Below are positions 11,209-24,269 of a stretch of 64,000 bases of DNA, in pieces. The DNA is taken from positions 930,001-994,000 of the forward strand of contig JBANDB010000010.1 in NCBI GenBank assembly GCA_037576215.1, given 5' to 3'. Each line of letters opens with the position of its first letter. The stretch's first letter is position 1. The notes beneath the pieces were generated by a model that was not told the DNA's origin, ran no database searches, and saw only the letters and a list, made by a program, of their open reading frames with translations. The stretch comes from Armillaria gallica. Its lineage: Eukaryota; Basidiomycota; Agaricomycetes; Agaricales; Physalacriaceae. A program made the position numbers and the translations under genes.

Positions 11209-11434
11209 TGTTTCCTTGGAGCTCAAATTATCTACGAGAAAAGGTTCGGGAGTAATCCCTCAAACTTTTGCCTCCCATTTAAGGTCGCCTGCCCCAGTGA
11301 CAAACACGAGCAATAGTCTTAGCAGAATGTCCACAGAAGCTGGATATGAATCCAGCGCAGATGAGAGTTCTCACGATGGGGGAAACAGTGTTGCAGATAC
11401 AGAGACGAACGGAAGTCTCACCAGTGTCGATTAA

Positions 11435-11945
11435 ATTAAATTTCTTTGGGTTGTGTGTGCATTTTCAAAAGGACATCTGACTAGTACAAAATAAGCACTG
11501 TTGGCTCAGCGGACCGTTCGGAACAAGTGCTAATCCGCCTAATTGTCGGATTCTTGCAACGCAGCAAAACGCGGTATCGTGATCGCTGTATCGCGTGCAA
11601 CAAGTCTTCGAAAGTTCACTTCGGGCAATCCTTGGCATGATGCGGCAACAGGCGGACCGCTCCTACCTTGGGCATCCTTATTCTTCGACCTTTCTCGTGC
11701 GCCCACACGCTTAGAATATGATCGCAGCCAATGGGCACATACCGCACACGTATGTATGACAACCGATGCCGCTCCTCCCCATCGTTTGGTCGGGTTCTCT
11801 GGAAACATTTTTGAACTTCATCGGCGAAAATAGTCCGACCAAACTTTTTCCGTTTATTTATGTCCTCAAGATGTCCAGTCGCAGCTCGCATATATAAGGC
11901 TGACATTCCCTTGTTTCATACATTTCCCATACTATTTTGGAAGAA
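11435..11945. other. intergenic upstream of the PL4 lyase
   Basis: About 500 bases between the GRASP 3' end and the lyase start. Apart from the TATA box near its right end, nothing was recognised. Confidence 0.5.
11891..11898 (+). promoter_or_regulatory. TATA box of the PL4 lyase
   Basis: TATATAAG lies 48 bases before the lyase ATG at 11946. This spacing is compatible with a short 5' leader and is typical of highly inducible secreted-enzyme genes in fungi. The assignment rests on sequence and position only. Confidence 0.6.
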
Positions 11946-14253
11946 ATGAAGCTCCTAGCGTTCATTTTGTTGGGATGCCTTTCATCCGCTTTTGCATCAT
12001 TTGGGGTCACGACGTCGGGCACCAAGATGCTGGTCGATTCGGGAGGAGGCCTAGTTACAACAAGTGAGAGATCGTCCCTATTTCTACAGAACGGAATTCA
12101 CCTGTTGACAGTTAACACTTCAAACGGGGATATCATCTCCCTTGACTACAACGGAAAGGAATTGCAAGATTCTACCAAATTCACCCAACTTAGTTCTGGC
12201 CTGGGGTCCGCGACTGTCACTTCGACTGTTGACAACGACATCGCAGTAGTGACAATCGAGACTGACACCATCGTAGGCCGCCTTAATTCCGTGCTAAATT
12301 TCTATACTAAAGTTTCCCACAGAAACATTATTATATTGTCCGGTCGGGTGAAAATACCCTGTATATTGGAACCTACGCTTCAGCGGAGCCTTCCGTTGGT
12401 GAGCTGCGGTTCATTGCTCGTTTGGCGAAGGATGAGCTCCCGAATGGAACCCCCGAATCTGAGGTAAATGGAGGCACGGCCATCGAGGGTTCTGACGTTT
12501 TTGAGTTGGACGGAGAGACTCGATCCAAGTTTTATTCCAGCGTACGTGTACTTGAAACAAGTTTATTCGGTTCACGTCATAGTTGTGGCAGGTTCGCTTC
12601 ATTGAGGACCAAGTTCATGGTGTAACCGGAGATAGTGTCGGGGCATATGTGGTTATTCCAGGTATTGGCTACGAAACTTCGTCTGGTGGTCCGTTCTTCC
12701 GAGGTCTGTTTTTCTCGTACCATGGAATCGTCATCGCTGAATGTCCTTCAGATATCGACAACCAAGGATCCGCCCAACAGGAAGTCTATTTCTACATGAA
12801 TTCCAATCATGAACAGACGGAGAGCTATCGTACCGGATTTTTCGGACCGTAGGGCTCGGCACTTATTCCGGAGGTGTTCGCACTCACTGATTCATTTTGC
12901 CAGATATGCCCTTGTAATTACAAGCGGGTCAGCTCCTTCAGGTGACCTTGACATGAGCTTCATGGAGGATCTTGGCCTTGAGGGCTACGTAGCGTCCTCG
13001 GGCCGTGGCACCGTTTCTGGCACCTACTCGGGAACCTTGTCTGGAGTCGACGTGACCATTGGATTCAGTGTACGGATCAATGACTCGCAGTTTGCTAACC
13101 ATGTCCTAATGTCCTACCTCTAGAATGACGATGCACAATACTGGACATCAGCATCCAGGTACGTTGGCCGTCACTTCACATTATCTTTTCAATTTTAATT
13201 AATGAGACTTTTTTAGTGGATCTTTCTCACGAGACTCCATGAAGCCTGGAACATACACAGCAACTCTCTACCAAGGGGAGCTTGCCGCAGGAACTGGCAG
13301 TGTCACTGTGACAGCTGGAAAGACTACTACCTTGAAATTGACTTCCTCCCTTGATGTCCCCGACACCATTTGGAACATCGGTACTGTTGATGGCACTCCT
13401 TCCGGTGTTCGTGTCTTCTTGAAGTCTATGTATGGAGAAATCTAACCGCTTATCTAGTTCTTGAACGCCGACCTTATTGAAAAAATGCATCCGTAAGTGC
13501 ATGGCCGATCATCTTCAGCACACCCTACATTCCCAGGTCACAAAATTTCTAGGTCTGATTCGAGAATGAACGACTGGGGTCCAGTGACGTTCACTATCGG
13601 TTCAAGCTCGGACTCTGATTTCCCAATGGCTCAGTTCAAAGACGTATGCAACGTGGTGGCATTGTCGTTTGATGCTGATTAGAACTTATTGACAGGTAAA
13701 TAATCCCACTACCATTCGATGGACGGCGTCGTCATCCGAGATTGGTGAGAAGTCTGTTCACCTTTGATTAATATTGGAAGCTGATTTTCATACTAGGGGA
13801 GCGAACTCTGCGCATACGTACGACAGAAGCCTTCGCAGGTGGAAGACCACAAATTACGGTGAATAGTTGGACTTCAAGTGCCCCTTCAGGTGAGTTTCCT
13901 CTACTCAGTTCATGTACGCTCCATGCGCGGCATTGACGTCTACCTATAGCCCCAACAGCCGTGAACTCAAGAGGGTAAGGAGAGGGTTCTTTAGAGCGAT
14001 AAAAATGCCGACTTATTATCTGCAGTGTCACCCGTGGGACCTGGCGCGGCCTCAATCAAGTTTGTGCGTGTATTTCTTGAGAATTTGATATCGAACTTGC
14101 TAACGACAAGTTCTTCGTGTAGACGACTATACCATCCCTGACGGAACGCTGACTGCATCTACCAACACTATCACCATATCTATCATCAGTGGTAGCTCGG
14201 GTGATGATTACCTGAGCCCTAATGTCGTCTTCGACTCAGTGGAATTATTCTGA
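11946..14253 (+). CDS. secreted rhamnogalacturonan lyase (PL4)
   Basis: Predicted extracellular enzyme cleaving the rhamnogalacturonan I backbone of pectin by beta-elimination. The start at 11946 gives a signal peptide ([20 protein letters not shown]). The N-terminal beta-sandwich (RhgB_N-like) carries [24 protein letters not shown] and [19 protein letters not shown]. The fibronectin-like middle domain has [20 protein letters not shown]. The C-terminal carbohydrate-binding-like domain has [15 protein letters not shown] and [16 protein letters not shown], ending in [12 protein letters not shown] and a stop at 14251-14253. About ten short introns interrupt it; I saw no frameshift that splicing does not explain. 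Family placement rests on domain order and these motifs. The gene marks a plant-matter-degrading lifestyle. Confidence 0.88.
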
Positions 14254-14452
14254 ACGTCTGTTTGAGGTCTGTACTGTGATGTAGCGTGCGTGGCTTGAAA
14301 GATCAAACTTAGGCTTCTTCTATTTGTACCCCATAAACGTACATGTTCGTTTATGTATGTCCACATACCAAGAAGTGGTTCCCTCCTTTCAAATATACTT
14401 TGTTGGTTTCAATGCGATATCAAGCGAAAGTTTGAATTCATTTCTGAGACCG

Positions 14453-17400
14453 TTACTTTCCGAGCATAGATCTAAAATCATCCTGTCCTTTACCTGTGGC
14501 GGATGCAGCAGATGGCTTTGCTGTAGTAGAGCTCGACGCCACCTTGGCCGGTTGCTTTTTAACATGCCCTAGACCCGCTCTAGGTCTCGAAGTCGCCGTC
14601 CGAGGTACAAACATCCCACCCGATGTAGAAGCGGCAGTGCGCACCGAAGACTTCCTGCCTACTGCATCTTCAGTAATCTTCAAAACATTTCCACCGAATT
14701 CTAGTGGCTCGGGTCTCAAAAGAAGTTTCCCTGCGTCCTGTGTTGCAAAAAGGGACCATCAGAATCAGCGAGTGGCGTAGAAAATGAGACTAGGCACCGC
14801 AGCAGTGGCGAGCTCGACAACTGCCTCCCGCGTATCACCAAGGATTTCGACGCGAACTACCGCAACGATCTTTTCAATTGTTTGTTGAAGTAGCCCTTCT
14901 TGCGTTTCCGTATTCTGCGGAAGGTTGTGGATGCGTACGGACCGGCTTCGTACGTCAGCGCGCCTGTTTAAACCCGAGTCCGTGTCCGTGTCAGGCTTGT
15001 TTCTATATGAGATTGTTAGCTATTTGAAATGGCTGTATAATGACCCTTATCATTATTAAAGATTTACCGTTGACGAGCCTTGGCGCGGGGGTCAGACATT
15101 GTAACCGCGATGTGTCGTTTTTTGAGTTCGAAGTTGTTCAATTGCAAAGCCGCCGCTGCGTGTTCCTTTAACAACGTCAGGGATAACTTCAAAGATCGAT
15201 CTGTGCGATGAACTTACAGCAACTTTGTATTCAATGAAAGCATAACCTTTACATTGTCCACTTTCGTCGGTGGCCATTCGAACATCTTTCACCTCACCAT
15301 GCTTAATAGATGGGTTCAGGTTTTTGAATATGGTGACCAAAAAATTACCAAGACTTGCCTGTTCAAAAAGTTTGCGAAGATCATCGGAAGACGTCATCTT
15401 ATTCAGGCCCGCGACATATATCTCCTTGTTATCGGCGTCACGGTCCGATCTGTCTTTCTTCCTTTCAGGATTTGAAATTAGGACGCTGAGCGATTGATGC
15501 GGTTCAAGCTCTTTTCCATGAAGCGAAAGGGCGGCCTGGGCGGCGGTCTAAGAAAGGCGTTAGCGCCTTAGGAATGGATACGGACCGACGGGCAACTACC
15601 GGTGAGGTGTACTGAACGTAACAGAAGCGTCGGGTACTTTTGAACTTTTTACTCGGCCAGCGAACATCGAAGATGACCCCGAACTGCACGGTATTAGAAT
15701 TATGCGGTTAACGTCAAGCCGCCCTACTCACCTCGCCAAAAAGGTTCCGAATGTACGCGTCGTCCGCGCTTTCGGGGAAGTTGGTGATATACAGGGTGGA
15801 CTGCCATGCAAGGTGCACAGCAATTTCCTGTTCGTGGATTCGTTTCTTGTCCTTGGTCAACGCTGCCGGTATGCAATCCTAAATCAAACATTCAGACATG
15901 TTGGGCGCAGGGGTTAGCATCCCTTACCCTTTCGGCAAATTCGACGGTAGCAACATGACCTTCTGGCATTGGTGAGATTTTGATGGCTTTGATAATCCCA
16001 CACTAAACATTCGGTCAGTGGTACGTCGTCGGATATGAGAAAGTTAATGCACATCTTGGAAAACCGCACGCAAATCGTCCTCCTTTACACTTGAAAGGAG
16101 ATCTGCAACGAAAACGGTGCAATTTTCCCTGTCCCTAGGAGCCTGTTAGCGACATGCTGTCGGTATCTACCGGTGCGCTTACCTTTTCAGTGGAGCTGTA
16201 TTTGGCTCTTGCAAGAATTATCAGCTCTTTCAGTGTTTGACTCACGAATAGTAACAATACCTGTCTTCGCTCTCTTGGGTGCTGCACCTGCACCATCATC
16301 TTCTGACCGTCTCTTAGTGCCCCTCTCGACCGTGTTTACCGATGGCACCGATTCAACCTCCATAGCATTCTCATTAGCGTTATCATGCTGCTGCTGCTGC
16401 ACAGCCTCGACTTCAGTCACAAGTTGCTCTGCGGCCATCTGTGCGTATTGCCGCGATGCCTTTTCAGCTTCCTTTCGCACTGGTCAGCGTCACATATGTA
16501 CACATGGCAAGGATTACTGACTTTGGCCCGCCGGGCGTTTACCTGAAGCCGGATTTTTTCAATATTATCCATTGCGGTATTGATCTCTTCCACGGTTCCG
16601 TGAAAGTGTTCCAATGTTACCCAGGCGTCCCATATAGCTTCCGGCCAGTCAAAATGCTTCCTATGCACCTCCTGAAACACCTTGCGAGCGTCATCCGCGC
16701 GGTCATTTTTTCTGTTGAAATGCATGTTACTACCGTCAATAGATGACAATCTATGAAAATATACCCACATGAGTGCGTCAGTGTACAACGTGCACGCCAT
16801 ATAGCTGATTTTATAGTGTTTCGCAGTCGTTTGCCAAAGCTTTATCAAGCTATCCACCAATCCTGCGACACGATACTACAGGGAAGAATGAATATTCAGT
16901 CAAAATCAGAGGTAGACAAGCCCTCACAATCTCGGAAAGATATTTTTCGAGGCGCAACCATTGGTCGCCGTTGCTGTTCGCTGGAAAGTTAATCAGAAAG
17001 GTGATGAAACAGAATTGCGATTTGTTTTACCTTTCCGTACCATTTCAATTCCACTCTCCAAAATTGCTATTAGAGTGGCGAATGTTTCGTCATCTAAAGA
17101 GAGTATTAGACCTGACCTGAGACAGGTGACTTATAACTTACCACCATCACCAGCTTCGAACCTGCGTTTTTCGAAGCCTGCTCGAGCCAACACGACCGGA
17201 ATGATTTGTTCGACCTCAGGCTGGAGCAGATTCGTACCTAGCGCCGAATTGTAGATTTCTAAAGCCAGTTTAAACACTCTTGTTGAAGGATTATCAGCGA
17301 CAAAAGCATACCAGATACAGAATCCTCTGTACTCGAACCGTCTGCTAAGTCCGATATACGTTCCTAGGAGTGTGTTTGTAAGTTACATGCCTAGACAGCA

Positions 17401-18760
17401 CTATGATCAAATGCTACTACTGACCAAGTGCCGGATATATCGAGCCCACACATCTCCGGAGGCTGGTGCGCTTCTAATAGCTCTCCTCAAAACCTCCAAT
17501 TCACTTGATTCGTCGCCGAGCGTTCTCTAGTGAACAATTAGAGAAGAAAGGAAGTGCCAATGAGACTTACATACCACCGCGTCACAATAACCAACCCAAA
17601 ATGACCTCAAAGCTTCCTCGGCACCCGCCTCACCAGCAAATTTTCGCTTCGCAGCTTCTGTAATGGCGCGCTCATAAAGGCCGCCCATTACCAGTAGATC
17701 CGGATATCTAGCTCTGTTTTCATAAGCAACATAGCTGGAATAGCTCTCCAGAGAGAAACGAGACCGGATCTGGAGCGTGTTAGCTTCAATATTGGCCGAG
17801 GGTTCTCTTGAAGACATACCAATGCAGCTTCCATGGTCTCTCGTCGTTGAAAGGACTTGACGGCTTGTGAGCGGATTTTGGTAGCAGCAATGAGAAGCGG
17901 TTCATACTCCTGCGATGGTTTGTGATTCGTGGTGAACGAGGAGTATGTTTGGAATGTATCATCAGAGTCTACCAACGAACGTTAGGTATACAGAGGAAAA
18001 TGGCGCATTGACTCACTTGAATGAGGCTGCCGTAGGCGTTCAAGGAGGAAGCGTTGCACTAGCTCAGCAGCTTCGATTCTATTTGTATAGTTCAGCTACA
18101 AAGCGGGGATCTGGCTTGTTCAATTACCTGTCTGAGCCTGACTTAGCCTCCAACACTTCAAGCTCCCAGTCGCGCTGCATATCCCATAGTACATGGCTCT
18201 GATATCTGCATGAGCAGCGCATACAATGACTCAGCCCGTCATAGTACGCACCTGTGTCAAGTGGCCTTGGCCCTTCTTCACGATGTCGGACAGTGTCGTG
18301 CGGGTCCAGTCTTCCGAGAAGAGTTCGCCGAATGCATCAGGCTTTGGTTCTGTGGCCTCGCTGCCACAGTATCGTGCGTATTGTTCCAAGGCGAACTCTA
18401 TGTGGCTTTTCAGGAGAGGTATCGCTGTACAAGGTGAATCACAAGAATCGTAGAAGATGGACGGCGCTCACATGTATAGTCAGATTCTGCACGCTGGTAC
18501 ACCGCCAAGAGCTCCGCTACACCATCCACGGTACCCAAATCCAAAGACGCCTTTTTGTGTTCGATAAGTTCTAACCAAAGGTCGCCTCCGACTGAGTAGA
18601 AATTGGACATCATCTCGATTGCCGACTGTAATTCAGATTCCATGCCCTGCAGAGAGCGAGCGAGACTGATGTGCTGAACATGAAGAGAGAAATCGTAAGG
18701 TTTTCCAGATATGTCGTTGAGGACATTGGCAAGCGCGTCCAAGGTCTTCGCCTCATCCAT
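14453..18760 (-). CDS. PRP24: U4/U6 snRNP assembly factor SART3/Prp24
   Basis: Nuclear protein that binds U6 snRNA and promotes U4/U6 annealing during spliceosome recycling. The start at 18760 gives MDEAKTLDALANVLNDISGK. The N-terminal half consists of HAT repeats, for example DLWLELIEHKKASLDLG, QYRALWDMQRDWELE-like text and WDAWVTLEHFHGTVEEINTA. A charged linker follows, then several RRM domains (for example VTIFKNLNPSIKHGEVKDVR and the text around 15400-16160). The C-terminus carries KGQDDFRSMLGK, the Lsm-interaction motif that closes SART3 and Prp24 proteins. More than ten introns interrupt the gene. The domain order HAT-RRM-Lsm motif is that of SART3 rather than of the shorter yeast Prp24. 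Confidence 0.9.
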
Positions 18761-19308
18761 GGTAGACGGTGTTGGCCAATGGACGAGCACGTGGCCAAGA
18801 ACTCCTCTTTATCTGCTACTGTCACCATCTTGAATCTTCCCCTGAATCTTCACCTACAGTATATCTATCTTTTGTCCACATTTCGTTCGTTCTCTCCTCA
18901 ATTCGTATAAAGTCCTTGGAATGAGTGCTTCTACAAGTGCCGATACCTTCACAGGGGATGAAATATCCTTTGTTCGTGCAGCCGACCCTGACCATGCGCC
19001 TGACCGGTGACGCTATCGCCAGTACGGCGCAATACCGTCACCAATTCATTGTTAGCCCGTTTTCGTCGTCGCGTTATCTCCTTATTCTCTCATGCGAGGC
19101 CATGTGGAGCCCCTGCTCAGCCCTGCCTTCCAGAAATGTGCTGTCCAGTATTTCGACATCCCGTCCAGGCCAACTGAAACCATGGTTCTCTCTTTGTTGC
19201 CGCAATGGATCTTTGCCGAGGAACGTTATTATGTCTGTTTCATATTCCCGAACTACATAAACCGCAGCCCTGTCTTGAATTCTCCCACCGCGCGCCCTCG
19301 ATCCAGTT
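18761..19308. other. divergent intergenic region SART3 / F-box
   Basis: The two flanking genes diverge from here. A short frame starting near 18920 (MSASTSADTFTGDEISFVRA) ends after about 40 codons and could not be joined convincingly to any following exon. Otherwise nothing was recognised. Confidence 0.4.
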
Positions 19309-20472
19309 ATGGGCCTCCCAACATTTAGAACGCGTGCAAAGGAGCGGAACTCTGTATCAATATTTGATTCCGTCAAATCAATTCTCTCATCGTCGTGAGT
19401 GTTTCGGTATCTATATGCTCCAGGATAACTGATAAACAGTATACCCAGATCCACTCGCATCCAGGCAAGGCGGCGGTCGTCTCCACCTTCGCCAAGTGCC
19501 GTTTACCATCCCATCTTCCGCCTTCCCGCAGAGATTCTAGCTCACATCTTCACCCTGGGCTCCCGGACCGACATCATGTTCCCGGTGGTGGTATCGCATG
19601 TGTGCTCTGCATGGCGGTTAATCGCTTTGCGCACACCTCGCATGTGGAGACGTATCGACATCGATTTTCGCGAAACGATGTGGCGGGAAAGGATGAGAAG
19701 AGCCAGAGCGTGTTCGCTAGACGTCACATTGCGTCTAGTCCCCGCGACAGGATCCATGTTCATGGATTCCGACTCGGTACAATGGAGGATGTACCTGATT
19801 TTACCTTTTGTCCATCGATGGCGGACTCTCGAGATGTTCTTCGACCATTATTCCCCATTTTTGTGGAATGCTGCCTTGTCAGAGTGCTGCTCTGCCAGCG
19901 GGGTGCAAGCGATGTCTTTGAAAGAGCTCACGCTTGTATATCCCATGAATGACGATACCAAAGAGTTTACTCTCTTTTCTGGCGTTGCACCTCGTCTCCG
20001 TCGTGTGACAGTCGATGGTATTCGTCTGACATGGCTTCCTTCGTTGTTTCAAAACCTTACATCTCTGCACTACACCCACCATGGCTTCACGTCGGGGCCT
20101 CAAGCTGTTAGGGAAATCACTTCCATGTTACGAGTCTCGTGCCGGCTCGTGGAATTGCACATTCTCTTTCCTAAGAAGGCGCACCGTTTTATCCAGCCGG
20201 CATTGTATAGTCCTTCCCATGGCCGTCAGATCTCTCTGCTCTCTCTAGCCTCCTTACATCTACGAGTTGACGGCGGAGATATTCCGCTTGAACTCTCGCA
20301 CTTGGCAGCTAAATTTCACACGCCAAATCTTAGATATCTCCATCTATGTGATGCAAACTATCGACAGAAACCTTATGCTACCCTTCCTCTATTTCGTCGG
20401 TTATATACTGTGCCAACGAGTCTGCGAGAGATATACTGTGACAACGGTTGGCGCAACCCTATCTATTCTTAA
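19309..20472 (+). CDS. F-box protein
   Basis: Likely substrate adaptor of an SCF ubiquitin ligase. Two exons (19309-19394, 19440-20472) join in frame and encode 372 residues. An F-box follows a short basic Ser/Pro-rich start: FRLPAEILAHIFTLGSRTD then VVSHVCSAWRLIALRTPRMW, the pattern of Agaricomycete F-box proteins in which the box is followed by leucine-rich, weakly conserved repeats. The rest contains such repeat-like text (LKELTLVYPM, LRRVTVDGIRLTWL, LVELHILFP, LRYLHLCDANY). The substrate is unknown. Confidence 0.85.
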
Positions 20473-20796
20473 TTTGTGAGTTTTTATTCCGTCACATTGC
20501 TGCCGCTGAGTTGCTGACCACGAATACCAGATGTAGATACAAGATTTTCGTGTATTGAATGGACCATGAACGTTAAACTCTAATAGCAAGAACTCCTAGT
20601 GGACCGATATAATGAACTGTCTGTCATCTGATCGGATGTCGATCGAGGAGGTCCGGGTTAATGAAATAACATCACTCTGATAAGGCCTGCCAGATAAGTA
20701 AAGCACACAATCTTCGCGCTATTATCGGTCTTATGATGCAATGAGGCGGCCACCCACCCAAGGAATTCATCCCGCTTTGCAGTTTGCATTGGTATC
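20473..20796. other. intergenic F-box/SDR
   Basis: About 320 bases holding the F-box 3' flank and the SDR promoter. No distinct element was recognised. Confidence 0.45.
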
Positions 20797-21878
20797 ATGT
20801 CTGAATCGTCTTATCACATCAAGAATCTATACAAGCTCAGCGGGTTGGTAGCTGTGGTTACTGGTGGCGGAACAGGAATTGGACTGATGATTGCGCGTGG
20901 GCTTGCTGAAAATGGAGCAAAGGTATACATTACTGGGCGTCGGAAAGATGTACTGGAGGGGGTCGTCAACAGTGGCATCATCAAGGGCGAAGTCGTTGCG
21001 TATGTGAACTTACTCTCTTCAACAACCGATTACTGACCGAGCATGTCGCAGACTTCCGATGGACGTGACTGTCAAAGCGAGTATCCTGGAAGCAAAGAAG
21101 GTCATAGAACAGAAGGAGGGTGAACTGCATATTTTGGTCAATAAGTGTGTGGTGCTCTGTGACGTGCAGAAGACAAGAATGACATTTGCATACAGCGCAG
21201 GACAGGCCGGGCCTATGTCTCTCTGGTTTAACGACCTGACCTCACCACAGCACAAGGACGCGGAAACATTGGGTCAAGCGTTGTTCACCGAATCGGAAGA
21301 AGGATGGGCCGACGTTTTCGCTATCAATGTGTATTCAATCTACTTTGTGACGATGGCCTTCCTCGGATTGCTGGACAAGGGAACGAAGGATCAAGCTGGA
21401 TACACATCAAGTGTCATAAACATAACGAGCATAAGTGCTATCACCAAGCTAGCTCAGCAACATGTCAGTCCTCGTGCCGAGTAACATGAGGCGCGTACTC
21501 ACATGTGGACAGTTTGCGTATAACACCTCAAAATCCGCTGCTTCGCATTTAACCAAGATGTTGGCTACAGAGTTTGCTTTGAAAGGTATACCGGTTCGGG
21601 TTAACGCGATTGCACCAGGGGTATACGAATCCGAGATGACCAAGATCGTCATCAGGCCGGAAGATGTCGATGCGACGGGCAGCGGTGTCCTTCCAGTGCC
21701 TGCTCGGAGGGCGGGAACGTAAGTGCGTAAATACTCGAGCATCTGGAGAGAACTGACTGCCGAGCACAGGGGGGAGGAGATGGCGGGGACAGCAGTATAC
21801 CTGGCGTCACCATCTGGGTGTTACGCCACTGGACAAGAAATAGTTATCGATGGAGGATACCTTGCAGTGAACCCATAA
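20797..21878 (+). CDS. short-chain dehydrogenase/reductase
   Basis: NAD(P)-dependent oxidoreductase of the classical SDR family. The cofactor motif TGGGTGIG lies near residue 22. GRRKDVLE follows, a basic residue pair after beta-strand 2 that favours NADP. The catalytic serine is in NITSISAI and the catalytic pair in YNTSK. The C-terminus has VRVNAIAPGVYESEM and GQEIVIDGGYLAVNP. Four introns are needed, at about 20999-21050, 21144-21203, 21463-21520 and 21720-21770. The length of about 280-300 residues is normal. The substrate cannot be told; similar fungal proteins are annotated as 3-oxoacyl-ACP reductase-like or as secondary-metabolism SDRs. Confidence 0.88.
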
Positions 21879-22058
21879 AGGTGTAGACAGTTGATCAAAA
21901 TATTCTGATTCATCATGTTGTCGAGGCAACAAGTCAGTGCTTGACTGCGCGGCCTATGCTCGGCCTGCCAATTTATTAATATTTGCGTCACCGGCAGTGG
22001 CTGTGAAAGGAGCAGTGTGAGAAAAAACCATGAGCGCCAATTTCTGTCACCCACTGTC

Positions 22059-24269
22059 ATGGCCCAGAATTCTGCCCGGCGAGCACCACCAACGAGCCCT
22101 CAAGAATACGCTGCCGTTCCTCAGAGCCCTCGTACAGGCATGCCCACCGCCGCACCTTCTTCACCTTCTTCACCGGGTCCCCGGCCGCCTGCCTCGACCG
22201 CAAGCGTACAGCAAGGCAGGGGTTCTATTGCACAAGGCGTCGCTAGCGGCGCAATCGGCGCAGGATACGGGCCATATTCTGTGTGTACCAAGTTTTATCT
22301 TCTGGTTACCGCTCATGTTTTGTAGTACAATCCCTTGAACCGTGATGCTGGACTGAACAACGGTTCACGGTTTAGTGCAGCGCCTTCTGAAGTCTCGTCA
22401 CTCACGGGAGGTAATGGAGAAAAGGCGTTCTCTTCCAACACATCCACCGTCCCTCTGTATCTCTGGGACAAGGATCCTGATCTCGACGATGCCCTCCATA
22501 ATCCAGATCCTGTCCGTGACGCCCAAATGGACCGCTCATTTACTCTCTTCTCTGCAAGAGGCTGGCTGAACGCTGGTGCTCTTGTCATCCTCGTGGTTGG
22601 GCTCATGATGCTCTTCGCTGGATACCCCATCATCGTTTTTTACGCCAGAGACACTGTCACAACCTCAGGGTTCAACCTTGGTGGGATCAATGGTTCTGGG
22701 CAGATACCCGACCTCCCCGGCCTGCCTTCCCTCATCGACAGTGACACTCCTTCAGATGCGTATACACGCACAGGCGAGGATGGCAAGAAGTACAATCTTG
22801 TCTTCAGTGACGAGTTTAATACAGATGGACGGACATTTTACCCCGGTGATGATCCGTACTGGGAAGCGGCCGACTTGCATTATTGGCCTACGGCAGACCT
22901 TGAGTGGTACGACCCCAGTGTAGGTTTCCCCATATGCCAAAATTTTTGAAGACTGATAGTGATCTACGTAGGGTGCCATTACCGAAAACGGCAAGCTTGT
23001 ATTGACGATCACCATGGAGGATATCCACGATCTCAACTTTAAAAGTGGTAAGTCACCCGCTGTGTACCTGAGGATTTGAACATATTACTGACAACGTCTC
23101 AGGCATGATTACCTCTTGGAATAAGTTTTGCTTCATGACAGGCTACGTCGAGGTTTCCGTCAGTATGCCTGGAAGCTCAACGGTCCCCGGTTTCTGGCCA
23201 GGTGCATGGACCATGGGCAATTTGGTGAGGCTCCTGAAATACACCAGCAATTTTACGTCTCATGTTAATAATATATACTAGGGTCGGGCAGGCTATGGCG
23301 CCACGACAGAGGGCATGTGGCCTTACAGTTACGATTCATGCGACGTCGGAACATTCCCGAATCAAACAACTGCAGATGGCGAACCCGCTGCTGCCCTTAC
23401 GGGCTCTACCTATGGGGGAACTCTTAGCTTCCTACCGGGCCAACGAGTGTCTGCTTGCACGTGCAGCGGAGGCGACCATCCAGGTCCAAGCGTAAATGTC
23501 GGCCGCGGGGTTCCCGAAATTGATATCCTCGAACATCAAATCGAGACCAGCATACCTCAAGGAGAAGTGTCACAAAGTTTCCAGATTGCACCGTTCAGCT
23601 ATCAGTATAGCTTCGGAAACACCACGCCAGATACTATCTTCACTGATCCTTCGATTACCAAATTCAACACGTACAAGGGTGGAACATACCAGCAGGCTAT
23701 TTCTGCTTTGACTCTTATTGACCCTACGCATTACAACGATGTGGCATACGGAACATACGGGTTTGAATGGTGGTCAGATCCTGACAACCGGGACGATGGC
23801 TACATTCAATGGTATAGTGGAGGCACAGAGTCATGGAAGGTTACTTCTGCTGCCGTCGGGCCTGATTCGACCGTAGAAGTTGGCCAACGCCTCATACCTG
23901 AGGAGCCGATGGTAAGCGCTTCATATCACCTCCCAACACCAGCTGACGTATTTTCGAAGTACTTGATTCTCAATTTGGGAATGTCACCAGGTTTCCAGCC
24001 AGCAGACTACAAGAACTTGCAATTCCCGGCAAAGATGTACATCGACTATGTGCGGGTATATCAGCGTGCAGGGACGAAGGGTGCTGTGACATGCAATCCT
24101 TCAACACGGCCTACACAAGATTATATTAACGAGTACGTGTTTTGTCCAAGCTCTAAAAGCCCCACTCATCCTCTTCAGCCATCTCGAGGCCTACACAAAT
24201 CCCAATTGGACAACATGGTCAGCGGCTGGATACGACTTCCCTCTGAATTCTAAGTATCATGGTTGTTAA
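22059..24269 (+). CDS. KRE6: beta-glucan synthesis-associated protein KRE6/SKN1 (GH16)
   Basis: Type II membrane protein needed for cell-wall beta-1,6-glucan. The start at 22059 (MAQNSARRAPPTSPQ) begins a long Ser/Pro-rich cytosolic tail. A single membrane segment follows (GALVILVVGLMMLFAGYPII, about 22575-22640), then a luminal SKN1/GH16 domain with YNLVFSDEFNTDGRTFYPGD, a TMGNLGRAGYGATTEGMWPY junction across an intron, and EIDILEHQ as the GH16 catalytic E-x-D-x-x-E motif. The last exon, after an intron near 24133-24179, gives the conserved ending with SAAGYDFPLNSKYHGC. About six introns are needed. An ATG at 22030 lies upstream in another frame and opens a long overlapping frame, which could act as an upstream ORF or be ignored by ribosomes. 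Confidence 0.93.

Noticed and set aside
18919..19050. Small plus-strand frame beginning MSASTSADTF.
   Set aside because: It stops after about 40 codons and no splice site links it to the F-box gene or any other exon.
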